Source: Streptomyces capillispiralis
GTDB taxonomy: Bacteria > Actinomycetota > Actinomycetes > Streptomycetales > Streptomycetaceae
Length of the DNA stretch: 64,000 bases
Assembly (NCBI RefSeq): GCF_007829875.1
Contig: NZ_VIWV01000001.1
Coordinates: 3,814,501-3,878,500, forward strand
Reading direction: 5' to 3'
Numbering within the stretch: the stretch's first letter is position 1; every line of letters starts with the position of its first letter. The position numbers and the translations under genes are program-made. Of the stretch, positions 43,569-52,773 are shown in pieces. Below the pieces are notes generated by a model. That model did no database searches, was not told where the DNA came from, and saw nothing but the letters and a program-made list of their open reading frames with translations.

Positions 43569-45014
43569 ATGGCCAAGGCACCGGACCCGACGACCGCGGA
43601 AGACATCGGACCGGAGACGCGGACGGCGGGAGCCGGAGCCCGAACCGGACCCGGAACCGGAGCCCGAACCGGACCCGGAACCGGAGCCCGGACCAGAGCC
43701 GGAACCGGGACCCGAACCGGAGCCCGAACGGGACCCAGACCCAGACACGGAACCGGAACCGGAACCCGAACCGGAACCCGAACCGAGGACGGAACCGGCA
43801 CCGGAACCGAGGGCGGAACCGGCGCCCGGACCGGAGCCGGTGACCCCGCCCGGTCGTCCGGCCCGGCGACCGGGGCCCCCGGCCCCACCGCCACCCCGGC
43901 GGCGGACCGTGGCTTCCCGTCCGCGCTCGCGCACAGCGGACGCGTGCCCGCCCTGGACGGGCTGCGCACCTGCGCGGTCGCCCTGGTGGTCGTCTACCAC
44001 GTGGCACCGGACCTGGTGCCGGGCGGCTCGGTCGCCGTGGACCTCTTCTTCACCCTCAGCGGTTTCGTCATCACCCGGCTGCTGCTCGCCGAGTACGCCC
44101 GCACCGGCGGTGTCGCGCTGCTCCCCTTCTACCGGCGCCGCTGGCTGCGGCTGGTCCCCGCGCTGCTGGTGCTGTGCGCGGTCTGCGCGGCGCTGTCGCT
44201 GACCACCTCGCTGTGGGGCTTCGCCGACTCCTGGCGGGCGGCGGGCGTGTCGGCGCTGTTCCTGGTCAACGTCGTACGGGCGACGGAGTCCGGCCCCTAC
44301 TCGGACTTCACCGGACCGCTCGCGCACACCTGGTCGCTGGGCGTGGAGGAGCAGTTCTACCTGCTCTGGCCGCTCGTCCTGCTCGCCCTGCTGCGGTACA
44401 CCCGGGCCCGCACGGTCCTGCTGTGCACGGCGGCCCTGTGCGCGCTGCCCGTGCTGTGGCGCTGCGCCCTGTGGGCCCCGGACGCGGCCCACCGCGTCTA
44501 CAACGGCACCGACACCCGCGCCGACCAGCTGCTGGCCGGCGCGCTCGTCGCCGTGGTCCTGGCCCGGCTGCGCGCGGACGACCCCCGGCTGGCGCGGCTG
44601 CGCACCTGGGCAGGGCGGCTGGCCTGGCCCGCGCTGGGACTGCTGGCGCTCGTCGCCTGGCGGGTGCCGGTGACCGCGGACAGCGGGGCCTGGACGGCCG
44701 TCTGGTACACCGCCGGGTTCCTGGGGGTGGCGGTGCTCTCCGCCACCGTCGTCGCGGGGCTCGAACTGCGGCCCGGCGGATGGCTGTCACGGCTGCTGTC
44801 GCCGGCCCCCCTGGCCTGGACCGGCCGCCACCTCAGCTACGGCGTCTACCTGTGGCACTACCCCGTCGTACGGCTGCTGGCGTCCCTCGGCATGGAGGAC
44901 GGACGGCTGCCGGCCACCGTCGTCCTGACCCTGCTGCTGGCCCTGCTCTCCCACCGCCTTGTCGAGGCGCCCTTCCTGCGCCGGGCCCACCGCCCCGCCG
45001 TCCGGCGCCCGTGA
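43569..45014 (+). CDS. Acyltransferase-3 family membrane protein with repeat N-terminus
   Basis: 481 residues. From about residue 118 it is a typical acyltransferase-3 (OafA-like) protein: [20 protein letters not shown] with the catalytic His, [51 protein letters not shown] and a last WHYPVVRLL, about ten helices. It would O-acylate a sugar or lipid substrate. The first 115 residues are a Gly/Thr/Arg-rich low-complexity run encoded by a GGAACC-type repeat. The ATG has GGGGAG upstream. The repeat may be a linker or a relic of another frame. Confidence 0.85.
   Translation: MAKAPDPTTAEDIGPETRTAGAGARTGPGTGARTGPGTGARTRAGTGTRTGARTGPRPRHGTGTGTRTGTRTEDGTGTGTEGGTGARTGAGDPARSSGPATGAPGPTATPAADRGFPSALAHSGRVPALDGLRTCAVALVVVYHVAPDLVPGGSVAVDLFFTLSGFVITRLLLAEYARTGGVALLPFYRRRWLRLVPALLVLCAVCAALSLTTSLWGFADSWRAAGVSALFLVNVVRATESGPYSDFTGPLAHTWSLGVEEQFYLLWPLVLLALLRYTRARTVLLCTAALCALPVLWRCALWAPDAAHRVYNGTDTRADQLLAGALVAVVLARLRADDPRLARLRTWAGRLAWPALGLLALVAWRVPVTADSGAWTAVWYTAGFLGVAVLSATVVAGLELRPGGWLSRLLSPAPLAWTGRHLSYGVYLWHYPVVRLLASLGMEDGRLPATVVLTLLLALLSHRLVEAPFLRRAHRPAVRRP
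43630..43850. repeat. Low-complexity GGAACC/GGAGCCCGAACC tandem repeat
   Basis: Degenerate 6- and 12-base units: (GGAACC), (GGAGCCCGAACC), (GGACCCGGAACC). In the acyltransferase frame it gives T/A-R-T-G runs. The next frame would give [11 protein letters not shown], a common protein linker composition, and the minus strand gives Gly-Ser runs. Confidence 0.85.
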
Positions 45015-45121
45015 TCTTCGCCGGTTGTTCACCCGGGCGCCCGCCGGTCCTGGCCCCCGGGTGCGACGATCCGGCTCCGCAGGGGGCACACCGCTCCGCG
45101 GCGGAGCACACCGGAGGAACG

Positions 45122-47443
45122 ATGCTCGCGAAGAGAACCCACGCCGCGCTCGCGGCCCTGGCCGTGACCGCGGGCGCCCTGGCGGGCGCGGGCGCGGCGA
45201 GCGCGGATCAGCGCACCGGCGCGGACCGCACGCCGAAGCGCCCGCCGGCGTTCGAACGCACCGCCACCTACCCGGTGTTCCAGAACCGGCCCGCCGGACA
45301 GGACGCCGCCGCCGAGACCGTCGCCGAGATCTCCGCGGTCAGCGAGGACGGCCGCACCCTCGTCCACACCGACGCCGCCGCCAAGCGCATCGGCTTCCTC
45401 GACATCAGCGACCCCGGCCGGGTCAAGGGCCTCGGCACGCTGTCGCTGGCCTCCCTGGGCGACGCGGAGGACGAGCCGACCTCGGTGACCGTCGTCGGCG
45501 ACCACGTGCTGGTCGTGGTGAACACCAGCGCGAGCCACGCGAACCCCTCCGGACGGCTCGACGTCGTCTCGCTGCGCACCCGCGAGCGGGTGGCGAGCCA
45601 CGACCTCGGCGGGCAGCCCGACTCGATCGCGCTGAGCGAGGACAAGCGGTACGCCGCCGTCGCCGTCGAGAACGAGCGCGACGAGGACGCCGCCCCGGCC
45701 GGCGGCGAGGAGGGCGATCTGCCGCAGGCGCCCGCCGGGTTCCTGCAGATCGTCGACCTGAAGGGCGCCTCCCCCGAGGCGTGGGGCCTGCGCAGGGTGC
45801 CGCTGACCGGCCCCGACGGCTCCGCGCTGCCCGCGCTCGCCGCCGCCGGGATCACCGGACCCACCGACCCCGAGCCGGAGTACGTCTCCGTCAACGGCCG
45901 GGGGCAGCTCGCCGTGACGCTCCAGGAGAACAACGGCATCGTCCTGGTCGACCTGCGCACCGGGCGGATCACCAAGGCGTTCTCCGCCGGTACGGCGTCG
46001 GTGCGCGGCGTCGACACCGTCGAGGACGGGGTGATCGACCAGAGCGGCTCGCTCACCGCCGTGCCGCGCGAGCCGGACGCCGTCGCCTGGCTCGACGACC
46101 GCTATCTGGCGACCGCCAACGAGGGCGACTGGCGGGGCGGTTCGCGCGGCTGGAGCGTCTTCGACAGCCGCACCGGCAAGGTCGTCTGGGACGCCGGGAA
46201 CAGCTTCGAGCACCTCGCCGCACGCCACGGACTGCTGAACGAGGGCCGTGCCGAGAACAAGGGCGCCGAGCCGGAGGGCCTGGCCGTCGCCACGTACGAC
46301 GGTGTGCGCTACGCCTTCGTCGGCTCCGAGCGGAGCAACTTCGTCGCCGTCTACGACGTCAGCCGGCCCGGCAGGCCGGTGTTCCGGCAGGTCCTGCCGA
46401 CCACCAACGGCCCCGAGGGGCTGCTGCCCGTCCCGTCGCGCGGGTTGCTCGCGGTCTCCAGCGAGGAGGACGACGCCGACGCGGGCGTGCGCGCCACGGT
46501 CAGCCTGTTCCGGCTGGGCGCGGGCACGCCCGCCTTCCCGTCCGTCGTCTCGGCGCCCGGTGCCGACGGCGCGCCGATCGGCTGGGGCGCGCTCGGCGCG
46601 CTGTCGGCCGTCCCGGGCCGCCCGCACGAGCTCTACACCGTCACCGACGCCGCGTACGCCACCACCCGCGTCCTCACCGTCGACACCCGGCGCGAACCGG
46701 CCGTCATCAAGCGGGAGCTGACGGTCAGGGACGCGGCGGGCAACCCGGCCGGCTACGACGCCGAGGGGATCTTCGCCCGTCCGCGGGGCGGGTTCTGGCT
46801 GGCCGTCGAGGGGAAGACGGGCGCCGGGAACCGGCTGGTGCGCCTGGACCGGTCCGGTGTCACCCGGCAGGTCGTGCCGCTCCCCGCCGATGTCGCCGCG
46901 GGCCTCGGCTCGCAGGGCTTCGAGGGCGTCACCGCCACCACCGGCGCCGACGGCCGCGAGATCGTGTGGGCCGCCCTCCAGCGCGGGGTCGCGGGCGACC
47001 CGGCGGGCGTGGTCCGGCTCGGCCGCTACGACGTCCGGGCCGGCACCTGGAGCTGGTACGGCTACCGGCTCGACACCACCGCCACGCCCGGCGACTGGAT
47101 CGGCCTGTCCGAGATCACCGTGGTCGGCGACCGGCTCGCCGTCATCGAGCGCGACAAGCTCAACGGCCCGGCGGCCGAGGTGAAGCGGATCCACACCGTC
47201 GGACTGCCGCGGGACGCCGCACCGGCGGGCGCGCTCACCGTCCTGCCCAAGCGGCTCGCCCACGACGTGCTGCCCGACCTGCGGGCCACCAAGGGCTGGA
47301 CGCAGGAGAAGCTGGAGGGCCTGACCGTGGCGGGCGACGGCCGCGTCTACGCCGTGACCGACAACGACGGCCTGGACGACTCCACCGGGGAAACGGTCTT
47401 CCTCGACCTCGGCAGCAGCCGCGACCTGTTCGGCCGCGACTGA
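45122..47443 (+). CDS. Secreted esterase-like phytase-family beta-propeller protein
   Basis: 773 residues with a signal peptide (LAALAVTAGALAGAGAASA) and GGAGG before ATG. The N-terminal half looks like a lactonase/choice-of-anchor-type propeller with ISAVSEDGRTLVHTDAAAKR, DSIALSEDKRYAAVAVENER and EPDAVAWLDDRYLATANEGD. The C-terminal 350 residues have the phytase-like esterase pattern (YTVTDAAYATTRVL, GYDAEGIFARPRGGFWLAVE, EKLEGLTVAGDGRVYAVTDN). It may hydrolyse extracellular phosphate esters; activity is unproven for most of the family. Confidence 0.85.
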   Translation: MLAKRTHAALAALAVTAGALAGAGAASADQRTGADRTPKRPPAFERTATYPVFQNRPAGQDAAAETVAEISAVSEDGRTLVHTDAAAKRIGFLDISDPGRVKGLGTLSLASLGDAEDEPTSVTVVGDHVLVVVNTSASHANPSGRLDVVSLRTRERVASHDLGGQPDSIALSEDKRYAAVAVENERDEDAAPAGGEEGDLPQAPAGFLQIVDLKGASPEAWGLRRVPLTGPDGSALPALAAAGITGPTDPEPEYVSVNGRGQLAVTLQENNGIVLVDLRTGRITKAFSAGTASVRGVDTVEDGVIDQSGSLTAVPREPDAVAWLDDRYLATANEGDWRGGSRGWSVFDSRTGKVVWDAGNSFEHLAARHGLLNEGRAENKGAEPEGLAVATYDGVRYAFVGSERSNFVAVYDVSRPGRPVFRQVLPTTNGPEGLLPVPSRGLLAVSSEEDDADAGVRATVSLFRLGAGTPAFPSVVSAPGADGAPIGWGALGALSAVPGRPHELYTVTDAAYATTRVLTVDTRREPAVIKRELTVRDAAGNPAGYDAEGIFARPRGGFWLAVEGKTGAGNRLVRLDRSGVTRQVVPLPADVAAGLGSQGFEGVTATTGADGREIVWAALQRGVAGDPAGVVRLGRYDVRAGTWSWYGYRLDTTATPGDWIGLSEITVVGDRLAVIERDKLNGPAAEVKRIHTVGLPRDAAPAGALTVLPKRLAHDVLPDLRATKGWTQEKLEGLTVAGDGRVYAVTDNDGLDDSTGETVFLDLGSSRDLFGRD

Positions 47444-47488
47444 CCGGGCGGGTCCCGGACGGGACCCGGTACCCCGGCCCCGGTACGA

Positions 47489-47512
47489 CGGCCGGCCCCG
47501 CGGGGCCGGCCG
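47489..47512 (+). terminator. Palindromic terminator after the phytase-like gene
   Basis: A perfect 24-base palindrome with left half CGGCCGGCCCCG, 46 bases after the stop codon. Confidence 0.75.
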
Positions 47513-47588
47513 TTTCCGTTGCCCGGACCCCGTGACCCGCCCACCGCTCTCCATTCACGCATATGAATCTGATCCAGCGTCACAACTC

Positions 47589-47633
47589 TTGACGCGTCCA
47601 CGGCAGCGCCCTACGGTCCGAGAAAGCGCTTTC
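47589..47633 (+). promoter_or_regulatory. Promoter and LacI-type operator of the beta-helix lyase gene
   Basis: TTGACG (47589-47594), a 17-base spacer and TACGGT (47612-47617) form a standard vegetative promoter. The perfect 12-base palindrome GAAAGCGCTTTC (47622-47633) sits where transcription should start and matches the shape of LacI-family operators that control carbohydrate genes. Repression relieved by a sugar signal is inferred. Confidence 0.75.
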
Positions 47634-47760
47634 CCCCCTCCACCTTCGGGACAGCCCGCGACACCACCGTTCACGTACACGCACGCGACGCACCGACACC
47701 CCGACGCACCGACGCACCGACGCCCTCGTCCGACCAGCCCACCGAACCTGGAGACGAACG

Positions 47761-49341
47761 ATGCACTTGAGACCCGCACTCGCCTGTACCGGCCTGCTGG
47801 CCGGTGCGCTCGTCGCGCTGTCCGGCACCACCGCTCAGGCCGCGTCCGTACGGTACGAGGCCGAGGGACCCTCGGCGGTCTGCTCCGGAGCCATCGAGTC
47901 GGAGTGGTCCGGATACTCCGGCAGCGGCTTCTGCAACGGCACCAACGGCACCGGCGGCTACGCCCAGTTCACCGTGAACGCCCCGGCCGCCGGCACCGCG
48001 ACGGTCCAGGTGCGGTTCGCCAACGGCAGCGGCAGCGCACGGGCCGCGACCATCGTGGTGAACGGCGGCACCACCGGCTCCGCCTCCTTCGAGCACACCG
48101 GCGCCTGGGACACCTGGACGACCAAGACGCTCACCGTGCCCGTGCGGTCGGGCAGCAACACCATCCGGTTCAGCCCCACGACCTCCGCCGGGCTGCCCAA
48201 CCTCGACTGCGTCGACGTGGAGACGAGCGGCGACACCACCACCCCGCCGCCCACGGCCTCCGCGCTCTACGTGGCACCGGGCGGCAGCGACGGCGCGTCG
48301 GGGACGCAGTCCGACCCGACGACGCTCACCTCCGCGATCGGGCGCATCACCCCCGGCGGCACCATCTACCTGCGCGGCGGCACGTACTCCTACGCGCAGA
48401 CCGTCACCATCCCCGCCGGCACCAACGGCACCGCGGGCGACCGTACCGAGCTCGCCGCCTACCCCGGCGAGACGCCCGTACTGAACTTCTCCGCGCAGAG
48501 CGAGAGTTCGTCGAACCGGGGGCTCGCCGTCAACGGGTCGTACTGGCACGTCAAGGGGATCGTCGTCGAACGGGCCGGGGACAACGGCATCTTCGTCGGC
48601 GGCAGCAACAACGTCTTCGAGCGCACGGTGACGCGCCACAACCGCGACACCGGACTGCAACTGTCCCGGATGACCTCGGACACGCCCCGCGACCAGTGGC
48701 CGTCCCACAACCTGATCCTCGGCGCGGAGTCGCACGACAACGCCGACTCCGACGGTGAGGACGCCGACGGCTTCGCCGCCAAGCTCACCTCCGGCCCCGG
48801 CAACGTCTTCCGCTACGCCGTCGCCCACAACAACATCGACGACGGCTGGGACCTCTACACCAAGTCGGACACCGGCGCGATCGGCGCGGTGACCATCGAG
48901 GACTCCCTCGCCTACGAGAACGGCACCCTCAGCAACGGCGGCCAGGCCGGCAACGGCGACCGCAACGGCTACAAGCTCGGCGGCGAGGACATCGCGGTCG
49001 ACCACGTCGTCCGGCGCAGCATCGCCTACGACAACGGCAAGCACGGGTTCACCTACAACCGGAACCCGGGCACCATGACCGTCTCGGACAACGTCAGCGT
49101 CGACAACGCCGAGCGCAACTTCTCCTTCGACGCGGGCACGTCGGTGTTCCGGAACAACACCTCCTGCCGCGGTGACGACGGGTCGAACGACAAGACCGTG
49201 GGCAACGCCGACGGCTCCAACCAGTTCTGGACCGGCTCCAACGGCTCCCGGTGCGCCTCCTACTCCGGCGCCCTGGACTGGTCCTTCGCCTCGGACGGCC
49301 GTCTGGTCGTCACCTTCGGCGGCAACGCGGTGACACCCTGA
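47761..49341 (+). CDS. Secreted CBM-fused right-handed beta-helix protein (pectate lyase-like)
   Basis: 526 residues. The signal peptide ends near TTAQAASVRYEAE. Residues about 30-160 form a carbohydrate-binding module of family 35/6 type (YEAEGPSAV, GGYAQFTVNAPAAGTATV). After a Thr/Pro linker comes a polysaccharide-lyase/PL9-like beta-helix: LYVAPGGSDGASGTQSDPTT, PGGTIYLRGGTY, DGWDLYTKSDTGAIGAVTIE, NGYKLGG and RRSIAYDNGKHGFTYN. It probably cleaves pectin-like polysaccharide outside the cell, in keeping with its LacI-type operator. There is a long leader of about 130 bases. Confidence 0.88.
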   Translation: MHLRPALACTGLLAGALVALSGTTAQAASVRYEAEGPSAVCSGAIESEWSGYSGSGFCNGTNGTGGYAQFTVNAPAAGTATVQVRFANGSGSARAATIVVNGGTTGSASFEHTGAWDTWTTKTLTVPVRSGSNTIRFSPTTSAGLPNLDCVDVETSGDTTTPPPTASALYVAPGGSDGASGTQSDPTTLTSAIGRITPGGTIYLRGGTYSYAQTVTIPAGTNGTAGDRTELAAYPGETPVLNFSAQSESSSNRGLAVNGSYWHVKGIVVERAGDNGIFVGGSNNVFERTVTRHNRDTGLQLSRMTSDTPRDQWPSHNLILGAESHDNADSDGEDADGFAAKLTSGPGNVFRYAVAHNNIDDGWDLYTKSDTGAIGAVTIEDSLAYENGTLSNGGQAGNGDRNGYKLGGEDIAVDHVVRRSIAYDNGKHGFTYNRNPGTMTVSDNVSVDNAERNFSFDAGTSVFRNNTSCRGDDGSNDKTVGNADGSNQFWTGSNGSRCASYSGALDWSFASDGRLVVTFGGNAVTP

Positions 49342-49383
49342 GGCCATGAGGCCCTGAGGCCGTCGCACGTCCCGAGCCGCACC

Positions 49384-49416
49384 GGCCGGCCCGCCCGCTC
49401 CCCGGGCGGGCCGGCC
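49384..49416. terminator. Bidirectional terminator, beta-helix lyase / sugar-binding lipoprotein genes
   Basis: Fourteen-base perfect arms GGCCGGCCCGCCCG and complement with a 5-base loop, between convergent genes. Confidence 0.85.
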
Positions 49417-49429
49417 CGCGCCGCCCGCG

Positions 49430-50563
49430 CTACGTCAGACCGATCTCCGCGCAGTCCGCCGCGTAGGCCGGGGTGCAGATCTCCTCGACGGTGTAGACGC
49501 CGTCCTCGATCACCGTGTCCTCGATGTTCTCCCTCGTCAGCGCGACCACCGGCACGAGCATCGCCGGGATGTCCTGCTGCGTGGGGCTGTCGACCCGGTC
49601 CCGGGCCAGCGCGTCGAACTGGATCGAGCGGTCCTGCACCTTGGCCACCGCCATGTCGGCGGCACCGGTCGCCTGGAGCAGGAAGGACTTGTAGACCGAC
49701 ATGTACTGCTTGCCGGCGACGATCCGCCGCACCGCCTCCAGGTCCGCGTCCTGCCCGGTCACCGGCGGGAGGTCGGTCACCCCCGCCTCCTCCAGCGCCT
49801 CGATGACGGCGCCCGCCATGCCGTCGTTCGCCGAGTAGACGGCGGCCACGTCACCGAGGCCGACCTCCTTGATCGCTCTGCGCATGTTCTCCGCGGCGAC
49901 CTCGGGCAGCCACTTCTCCGTGTCGTAGGACTTGGCGATGTCCACCCGGCCGTTGAGTTCGCTGAGCGCGCCCTTCTTGAACAGTGCCGTGTTCGGGTCG
50001 GCGGGCTCGCCGTTCATCATGACGACCTTGCTCTTCTCGGCGCCCTCGCCGAGCGCGTTCACCAGGGCGCGGCCCTGCACCTGGCCGACGAGTTCGTTGT
50101 CGTGCGAGACGTACGCGTCGACCGGGCCCTGGGCGAGACGGTCGTAGGCGATCACGGGTATGTCCGCGTCCTTCGCCTTGCGCACGTCCGGCGCGATGGC
50201 CTCGGCGTCCACCGCGTCGACCACGATCACGTCGACGCCGTCGGCGACCAGCTTGCCGAACTGCTCGCTCTGCCGCTCGGCACTGCCCTCGGCGTTGGCG
50301 TAGACGACCTTTCCCTGCTTGTTGGTGAGGGAGGAGATCCGCTCCTTGATCAGGGGATGGTCGAACTTCTCGAAGCGTGCCGTGTCCCGGTCGGGCAGCA
50401 GCAGGCCGACCGTCATGTCGTAACTCCTGCGGGACGACGCCGAGTCCTCCCCCGCACCGGATCCGCCGACGACACCGCACGCGGTGAGCGAGAGGGCGGA
50501 GAGACCGGCGGTCAGGGCAAGGGTGACACGGCGTACACAGTGGGGGGTGGTACGGGGGATCAC
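49430..50563 (-). CDS. Sugar-type periplasmic binding lipoprotein (xylose/ribose-binding-like)
   Basis: 377 residues from GTG with GGAAGG nine bases upstream. A lipoprotein signal ends LSLTACG (lipobox Cys). The mature part follows the Peripla_BP_4 pattern: MTVGLLLPDRDTARFEKFDH, LVADGVDVIVVDAVDAEAIA, IPVIAYDRLAQG, VDAYVSHDNELVGQVQGRAL, VYSANDGMAGAVIEALEEAG, DLPPVTGQDADLEAVRRIVA. It most resembles xylose-binding XylF-type proteins. No permease or ATPase gene is beside it, so it either pairs with a transporter elsewhere or acts as a sensor. It converges on a polysaccharide lyase-like gene. Confidence 0.88.
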   Translation of the reverse strand: MIPRTTPHCVRRVTLALTAGLSALSLTACGVVGGSGAGEDSASSRRSYDMTVGLLLPDRDTARFEKFDHPLIKERISSLTNKQGKVVYANAEGSAERQSEQFGKLVADGVDVIVVDAVDAEAIAPDVRKAKDADIPVIAYDRLAQGPVDAYVSHDNELVGQVQGRALVNALGEGAEKSKVVMMNGEPADPNTALFKKGALSELNGRVDIAKSYDTEKWLPEVAAENMRRAIKEVGLGDVAAVYSANDGMAGAVIEALEEAGVTDLPPVTGQDADLEAVRRIVAGKQYMSVYKSFLLQATGAADMAVAKVQDRSIQFDALARDRVDSPTQQDIPAMLVPVVALTRENIEDTVIEDGVYTVEEICTPAYAADCAEIGLT

Positions 50564-50863
50564 GTGAGATGCCTTCCGGGCGATCGTGCAGCGCGGGCGA
50601 CCGAACGACTGGACGGCCGACGCGGCACCTCCGTGCGGCGTCAAGGCCAACTTCCGTCACGGGCCCGAACGTTGTAGTGAGCAGTGTGTCCATTGTGCGG
50701 TGGTGCGACGGTCGTGCTCACGACCTCCCCGCCGACCGTGCAGAGAATGTGCGCAGGAGAGGCACACAGGCTGCACACAGTCGGGGGTGGCCCTCGTTAG
50801 CGTGGCTGTGCCCTGCCCCCGGACCAGTCGCCCCTGGGCGCCGGTACCTCACCTGAGGAAGAC
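50564..50863. other. Gene-free divergent promoter region
   Basis: 300 bases between the sugar-binding lipoprotein and the SCO2400-like gene, with no convincing coding frame. It should contain both promoters; no standout operator was seen. Confidence 0.5.
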
Positions 50864-51781
50864 ATGGACTACTGCTCCACGTGCCGCCGTCATCTCAACG
50901 GCGCTCTGGTCTGCCCCGGCTGCGGCGCCTACGCTCCCGACATCGAGCCCGCCGTCGTCGGCGACCGGGCCGTACCCGCCGCGACCGCCGCCGCGACCGC
51001 CGCCGCGACCATCGGCGCGACCACCGGCGCCGCGTTCCCCGGTGACGGCACGGACCCCGGTGACGGCGCGTTCCTCGGTGACGGCACGGACGCCCCGCCC
51101 CCCGCCGGCGCACCGCACGCGGTGGCCGCGGCCTCGGGCACCGGCCGGGCGGCCCGGCGGCGGCAGCAGGTCCGCTGGCGCAAGACGCAGCGCCGGGCCC
51201 TGGTCGCCACGGCCGTGGCCCTGGTCGGCGGCGGCATCACCCTGGCCTCACTGGACCGGGGCACCGGAGACCGCGCCCAGGCCGCTTCGGCACCCGACCT
51301 CAAGGGCATGGGCGGCGCCAAGAGCCCCACCGACCGGTACGGCGACCCGGACATACCGACGCCCGGACCGGAGCGGACCACGCGGTCGTCCTCGACGGAC
51401 GACCGGCCCACCCGCCCCGCCGACGACGACACCCCCGCGTCCACCACCTCGTCGGACACCCGCACGGACGGCACCGCCACCCCGCGCACCGCGGTGACCA
51501 CCCAGCCCCGCACCACGTCCCCGGACTCCGGTTCCGCCGCCCGTCCGGACACCACGACGGGCACCTCCACCGGCTCGGACGACGCCGCCGGCACCGGCGG
51601 TGCGGCCCCGGTCACCCAGCCGGCGGACCCGCCCCCCGCCACCGACGACGGCACGGGCACCGGCTCGGACAGCGGCACCGGCCAGGGCACCGGCGGCTCC
51701 GAGCCCGCCCCCACCACCCCGTCGGCCACCACCCCGGACTCCTCCCAGCTCTGCCTGCTGGTCATCTGCCTCGGCGGCTGA
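50864..51781 (+). CDS. SCO2400-family zinc-ribbon membrane protein
   Basis: 305 residues. The N-terminal zinc ribbon MDYCSTCRRHLNGALVCPGC (two CxxC pairs) is followed by an Ala/Thr-rich segment. A basic stretch (RRRQQVRWRKTQRR) and one membrane helix (ALVATAVALVGGGITLASL) come next, then an extracellular Thr/Ser/Asp/Pro-rich disordered region. It ends with the hydrophobic LCLLVICLGG typical of the family. This is a Streptomyces-restricted family of unknown role; topology suggests a link between a cytoplasmic zinc domain and the cell wall. Confidence 0.85.
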   Translation: MDYCSTCRRHLNGALVCPGCGAYAPDIEPAVVGDRAVPAATAAATAAATIGATTGAAFPGDGTDPGDGAFLGDGTDAPPPAGAPHAVAAASGTGRAARRRQQVRWRKTQRRALVATAVALVGGGITLASLDRGTGDRAQAASAPDLKGMGGAKSPTDRYGDPDIPTPGPERTTRSSSTDDRPTRPADDDTPASTTSSDTRTDGTATPRTAVTTQPRTTSPDSGSAARPDTTTGTSTGSDDAAGTGGAAPVTQPADPPPATDDGTGTGSDSGTGQGTGGSEPAPTTPSATTPDSSQLCLLVICLGG

Positions 51782-51814
51782 CCCGGCGGCGCACACGGCC
51801 GGGGCGCCCGCGCC

Positions 51815-52747
51815 TCAGCGCAGGACGGCGAGGGTGCGCCGGGTGGCCTCGGCGACCAGCGGATCGCTCGGCGCGGCGGCGCGCTCGGGCAGTTCGGTCA
51901 GCACCGCCAGCACGATCGGCGCGCCCCGGTCGGGCCACAGGACGGCGACGTCGTTGGCCCGGCCCCAGTCGCCAGTGCCGGTCTTGTCGCCCGCCTTCCA
52001 GCCCCGGGGCACGCCCGCCCGGATGCGCTCCCCGCCGGTCGTGCTGCGGACCAGCCAGTCCGTCAGCAGCTCCCGCTGGGCGGCGGGCAGGGCGTCGCCC
52101 AGGACGAGGGCGCGGTAGTCGGCGGTCACGGCGCGTGGGGTGGTGGTGTCGCGCGGGTCGCCCGGCGGGTTCCGGTTCAGCTCGGGCTCGTTGTGGTCGA
52201 GACGGCTCACCCGGTCGCCCAGTCCGCGCAGGTAGGCGGTGAGCGCGCCGGGTCCGCCGAGGTGGCGCAGCAGCAGGTTGGCGGCCGCGTTGTCGCTGTG
52301 GCGTACCGCCGCGTCGCCCAGCTGACGGAGCGTCATCCCGGTGCCGACGTGCTTCTCGGCCACCGGTGAGTAGGCGACGAGGTCGTCCCGGGTGTAGGTG
52401 ACCCGCTGCTCCAGGCCGTCGAGCGGGCCGCGGTCCAGGACGGCGGCCGCGGCGAGGGTCTTGAACGTGGAGCAGAACGCGAAGCGTTCGTCGGCGCGGT
52501 GCACGACGGTGGCGCCGGTCCCGGTGTCGACGGCGAACACGCCGAGCCGGGCGCCGTACTCGCGCTCCAGGTCGGCCAGGGCGCGCGGGTCCACCGGGGC
52601 GGGGGCGCCGCGGCCCGGGGCGGCGGAGTCCGCCGGTGCCGTGGAGGACGCGCGGGGCTCGCGCGCCGGGGTGCCGGTGGCGCATCCGGCGACGGGGGCG
52701 AGGGCGGCCGCCAGCAGCAGCGCGCGGCGGGAGGGAGGTACGGACAC
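51815..52747 (-). CDS. Class A beta-lactamase (lipoprotein)
   Basis: 310 residues. A Tat-like Arg pair and lipobox (VAGC, Cys22) suggest a membrane-attached extracellular enzyme. Class A motifs are complete: S93-T-F-K96, S151-D-N153, E187-P-E-L-N191 (the general base Glu166 region) and K255-T-G257. It hydrolyses beta-lactams. The GTG start lies 26 bases after the PBP stop, so it is the second gene of a PBP-lactamase operon, divergent from a LysR/serine-hydrolase pair resembling the blaA-blaB regulators of S. cacaoi. Confidence 0.94.
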   Translation of the reverse strand: MSVPPSRRALLLAAALAPVAGCATGTPAREPRASSTAPADSAAPGRGAPAPVDPRALADLEREYGARLGVFAVDTGTGATVVHRADERFAFCSTFKTLAAAAVLDRGPLDGLEQRVTYTRDDLVAYSPVAEKHVGTGMTLRQLGDAAVRHSDNAAANLLLRHLGGPGALTAYLRGLGDRVSRLDHNEPELNRNPPGDPRDTTTPRAVTADYRALVLGDALPAAQRELLTDWLVRSTTGGERIRAGVPRGWKAGDKTGTGDWGRANDVAVLWPDRGAPIVLAVLTELPERAAAPSDPLVAEATRRTLAVLR

Positions 52748-52773
52748 GGGGGTTCCCCTTCTCTGTGGTGCGG

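Noticed and set aside
43300-44202. Plus-strand frame with a [11 protein letters not shown] run as a separate gene
   Set aside because: It has no start signal or domain and becomes an out-of-frame shadow of the acyltransferase; kept only as an oddity in the findings.
45029-47554. An 841-residue minus-strand frame and an 858-residue plus-strand frame
   Set aside because: Out-of-frame shadows of the phytase-like gene; no ribosome-binding site or domain pattern.
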